Positions 61,708 to 64,000 of a stretch of 64,000 nucleotides of DNA are shown piece after piece. The position numbers were made by a program, and so were the translations under genes. The DNA is taken from contig JAGYJM010000002.1 of the NCBI GenBank assembly GCA_018402085.1, forward strand, positions 1,302,001-1,366,000. Reading direction: 5' to 3'. Source of the stretch: Flavobacteriales bacterium (GTDB lineage Bacteria > Bacteroidota > Bacteroidia > Flavobacteriales_D > Sanyastnellaceae). Position 1 is the stretch's first letter. Every line of letters starts with the position of its first letter. Under the pieces are notes generated by a model. It saw nothing but the letters and a program-made list of their open reading frames with translations, was not told the origin of the DNA and searched no databases.

Positions 61708-61966
61708 TCCAGAAAGCTACATAATTTTCAATCTCTTTTGCTGCGTCTTTCGGTTCGGGATAATACCATGCAGCATCTTTATTGGCATCACCATCTACTT
61801 CAATATTGAGATAAGCAGCGGTTCCCTTCCACGGGCAGTAAGAGGTAGTATCGCTTTTGATCAGTAATTCATCGTTTACTGAATCTGGCGGAAAGTAGTG
61901 GTTGTTTTCAACAACAATGGTATCGTCGCTATCGGCGATCACTTTACCCTTCCAAATAGCTCTCAT
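61685..61966 (-). CDS. DUF427 domain protein
   Basis: The 93-residue protein matches the short DUF427 domain: AIWKGKVIADSDDTIVVENNHYFPPDSV and YCPWKGTAAYLNIEVDGDANKDAAWYYPEP. Function unsettled. It overlaps the cupredoxin gene by 23 bases and egtD by four. Confidence 0.85.
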   Translation of the reverse strand: MRAIWKGKVIADSDDTIVVENNHYFPPDSVNDELLIKSDTTSYCPWKGTAAYLNIEVDGDANKDAAWYYPEPKDAAKEIENYVAFWNGVEIKE

Positions 61967-62910
61967 GGTGTTTGTGTTTTGCGGAGTATTACGTCACTGA
62001 AATAGCAACGCTCGTCTTGAATTTGTTCAATGTACTCCAGACCGTATTCAGCGGTGATGCGTTTTACGGATTCGATGTCATACTTCTTTGAGGTCTCTGT
62101 GTGGATCTTTTCTCCTTCATCGAAATGTACAATGCGATCGATAGCTTCAATGTAGACTTCTTGAGCTTTCAAGCTAACGAGGTAACTTCTGGCCTCCCCT
62201 TTCACAGGATCGTAGAGCGGCGCATGCTCAAAAGCTTCGAGATCAAAATTGGCGCCCAGCTCGCGGTTGATGCGTCTTAAGAGATTGAGGTTGAACTCAC
62301 TGGTAACACCTGCACTGTCATCGTATGCAGGTAAGATAATGTCAGGGTTCTTTTTAAGATCGACCCCGAGTAAGAGTCTGTCATCCTGCTGCATTGCAGC
62401 AGACAGGCGTTTGAGAAAATTTCGGGCATCCGCATCTGACATGTTGCCAAGGTTGCTCCCCAGAAACAGCATAACTCGGGGAGTGTTGTTCTTCTCAAGT
62501 TTATCAAGCGCCGCAAAGTAATCGCCTTGAATGGGGAACACCTCAATATTTTCAATTTCTCCCTCTACAAAAGCCTTCAACTCATCAAGTGCATGCTGAG
62601 AAATATCAATGGGGCAATACCGGAAAGAATGGCTGGCATGCAGTGCCTTCAGCAGATGGATGGTTTTTGTTCCGTCGCCGGCACCGAGCTCGATTAATTC
62701 AAAGGGCTGATCAAAGGCGAGTAAGCGAATCAGGTCATCGGTGCGCTGTTTAAAAATCTGCATCTCACAGTCTGTCAAATAGTACTCCGGAGCGTTCATG
62801 ATTTCGACAAAGAGCTCATCGCCTTTGGCATCATAGAAGTACTTGCTCGGCAGCTTCTTAGGTTCAGCCGAGAGTCCGGCATCTACTTCTTTTGCAAACA
62901 TCTGTTTCAT
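61963..62910 (-). CDS. egtD: L-histidine N-alpha-methyltransferase, ergothioneine pathway
   Basis: The 315-residue SAM methyltransferase has the motif ELGAGDGTKT (residues ~74-83) and the family opening KYFYDAKGDELFVEI. It trimethylates histidine to hercynine, the first step of ergothioneine synthesis. It overlaps egtB by four bases (ATGA), forming an egtB-egtD unit with DUF427 and the copper proteins downstream. Confidence 0.9.
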   Translation of the reverse strand: MKQMFAKEVDAGLSAEPKKLPSKYFYDAKGDELFVEIMNAPEYYLTDCEMQIFKQRTDDLIRLLAFDQPFELIELGAGDGTKTIHLLKALHASHSFRYCPIDISQHALDELKAFVEGEIENIEVFPIQGDYFAALDKLEKNNTPRVMLFLGSNLGNMSDADARNFLKRLSAAMQQDDRLLLGVDLKKNPDIILPAYDDSAGVTSEFNLNLLRRINRELGANFDLEAFEHAPLYDPVKGEARSYLVSLKAQEVYIEAIDRIVHFDEGEKIHTETSKKYDIESVKRITAEYGLEYIEQIQDERCYFSDVILRKTQTP

Positions 62911-64000
62911 TGGTCTTTGGCGAGGCGAATGCCGCTAAACTGCCACCTCATTTCCGGGTGAAAAAAGTTTCTGTATGTGATGCGGGAGTGTCTTTGAGCT
63001 GTGGCTGGTGAAGCGCCTCTGAGCACCATTTGGTTGACCATGAATTTGCCGTTGTATTCACTGGTCGGTCCGGATGGCAGACGAAATCCAGGGTATGGTC
63101 GATAAGCACTTCCTGTCCATTCCCATCGCTTTCCCCATTCAAGTTCAGCGGCCATCGCTTCCCACTCTGCTTCAATCGGCAGGCGGTATCCGGCCCAGTG
63201 TGCAAAAGCATCCGCTTCATAGTAGCTCACATGACAGAGCAATTCATTGCCGTCAACCGGTTGAAGTCCTGATAAACTATATCGGAACCAGTCATCTTCT
63301 TGCTTCATCCAATACATTGGATGGCTGACTTGATGATCGTTCTTCCAGGACCACCCATCGTCAAGCCACAACTCAGGCCTTTCGTAGCCTCCATCTTCCA
63401 TGAATGCGAGGTACTCTGCATTTCGCACCAGCGATTTGCGTAGTGCCGCCGGGTACAAATAGACCCTGTGTGCCGGTTGCTCATTGTCAAATGCCTCTTT
63501 CATCTCTGCTGCTGCACCAATGGTATAGACCCCTTCATTGATCGTTTTCCAGCCGTCATCCTGACTGTCGTACCCGCCGGCGTAATCAACATCAGTTGCG
63601 TACACAGGGTGCGACGGATTGCATGACAGCGCCACTTTGAGGTCTGTAATCAGCAATTCCTGGTGTTGTTCTTCATGTCGGATTCCCAGGCTTAGCAAAT
63701 CAAGTACATCGTCGCTGAGAGGGTGTTCACAAAGCTTCTCAATACCGTTGTCTACATGAATCCGATAGTCATACACTTCATTGACACCAGGTCGTGTAAT
63801 ACTTCCTCTTTCTTCGCGCTTCGTTCGTTTGCCAATGCTGTTGTAATAGCTATTGAAGTAATAGCTGAACCGGGAATCAAATTCACGGTAATCGTGAGCA
63901 TATGGCTTCAGGATCATCTCTTCGAAGAACCAGGTGGTATGTGCGAGGTGCCATTTGGGTGGACTGGCGTAGAACACGACTTGAGGAAGATGGTCTTCGG
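62907..64000 (-). CDS. egtB: Hercynine oxygenase, 5' end cut by window
   Basis: The frame runs off the right edge; the codons before 63977 also read sensibly (EDHLPQVV), so no start is visible. The DinB-like iron motif is LGIRHEEQHQELLITDL, and the C-terminal FGE-sulfatase domain has the GNELLCHVSYYEADAFAHWAGYR and RKDFFHPEMRWQFSGIRLA-type ending. With EgtD it makes the hercynine-sulfur adduct of ergothioneine. Whether EgtE or a lyase follows the window is not known; the class V aminotransferase at 58615 could serve that step. Confidence 0.88.
   Translation of the reverse strand, partial: EDHLPQVVFYASPPKWHLAHTTWFFEEMILKPYAHDYREFDSRFSYYFNSYYNSIGKRTKREERGSITRPGVNEVYDYRIHVDNGIEKLCEHPLSDDVLDLLSLGIRHEEQHQELLITDLKVALSCNPSHPVYATDVDYAGGYDSQDDGWKTINEGVYTIGAAAEMKEAFDNEQPAHRVYLYPAALRKSLVRNAEYLAFMEDGGYERPELWLDDGWSWKNDHQVSHPMYWMKQEDDWFRYSLSGLQPVDGNELLCHVSYYEADAFAHWAGYRLPIEAEWEAMAAELEWGKRWEWTGSAYRPYPGFRLPSGPTSEYNGKFMVNQMVLRGASPATAQRHSRITYRNFFHPEMRWQFSGIRLAKDQ

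Overview
The window looks like a chromosome segment of a free-living member of the Bacteroidota, most likely the class Flavobacteriia. I infer this from type IX secretion (T9SS) sorting domains at protein C-termini, a choice-of-anchor B protein, a FISUMP lipoprotein, GCTDPxAxNYNP-type repeats, the long form of GAPDH, lipoproteins with SSC/AAC lipoboxes, few Shine-Dalgarno sites, and many -7 boxes of the Bacteroidota type TAnnTTTG. No rRNA, tRNA or CRISPR array was recognised. Genes are dense, on both strands and mostly ordinary housekeeping. The unusual content is in the repeats.

Layout. 0-3.7 kb: end of a secreted glycine-rich protein, an RluE-like pseudouridine synthase, plsC, an Omp85-type barrel. 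3.7-4.95 kb: five 230-bp tandem units built of hairpins with GTAG feet, then a heptanucleotide array. 4.95-11.7 kb: DUF547 lipoprotein, glycosyltransferase, DUF4870 protein, a REP-associated tyrosine transposase (RAYT), a small membrane protein, a TolB-like propeller, an M28 peptidase and an aldehyde dehydrogenase. 11.7-15.3 kb: accessory island with a ParE-type toxin-antitoxin pair, an intact IS256-family element with target duplication, and a DUF4143 ATPase. 15.4-18.0 kb: ECF sigma factor operon. 18.1-23.0 kb: small proteins, a four-helix-bundle protein, and an arginase-CtlX-argS operon. 23.2-32.4 kb: lipoproteins, an RnfD-like/DUF2330 fusion, a Lon-substrate-domain protein, GAPDH, a DegP protease and a 2H phosphoesterase. 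32.4-36.5 kb: sulfur cluster (two YeeE proteins, persulfide dioxygenase-rhodanese, two TSUP permeases). 36.5-42.3 kb: molybdenum cofactor cluster. 42.4-46.2 kb: two glycosyltransferases and LptF/G. 46.3-58.6 kb: M49 peptidase, lone antitoxin, choice-of-anchor B protein, clpC, gyrA, TPR protein, FISUMP lipoprotein. 58.6 kb to the end: aminotransferase V, two cupredoxin/multicopper oxidase proteins, DUF427, egtD and egtB (cut by the window edge).

Three repeat systems stand out. (1) A small hairpin of about 20 bp: 6-bp stem, AAAA loop, then GATG. It recurs at least 12 times. The stems differ but remain perfectly complementary, and most copies lie inside genes, in all three reading frames and both orientations. 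(2) The 230-bp BIME-like units, each with a pair of inverted GTAG-footed REP hairpins, about 2 kb from a RAYT gene. (3) Six arrays of heptanucleotide repeats with different sequences, nearly all placed at or just after stop codons. The toxin-antitoxin pair also lies between the aldehyde dehydrogenase gene's end and a 42-bp remnant of the same gene end, which looks like a scar of insertion or recombination.
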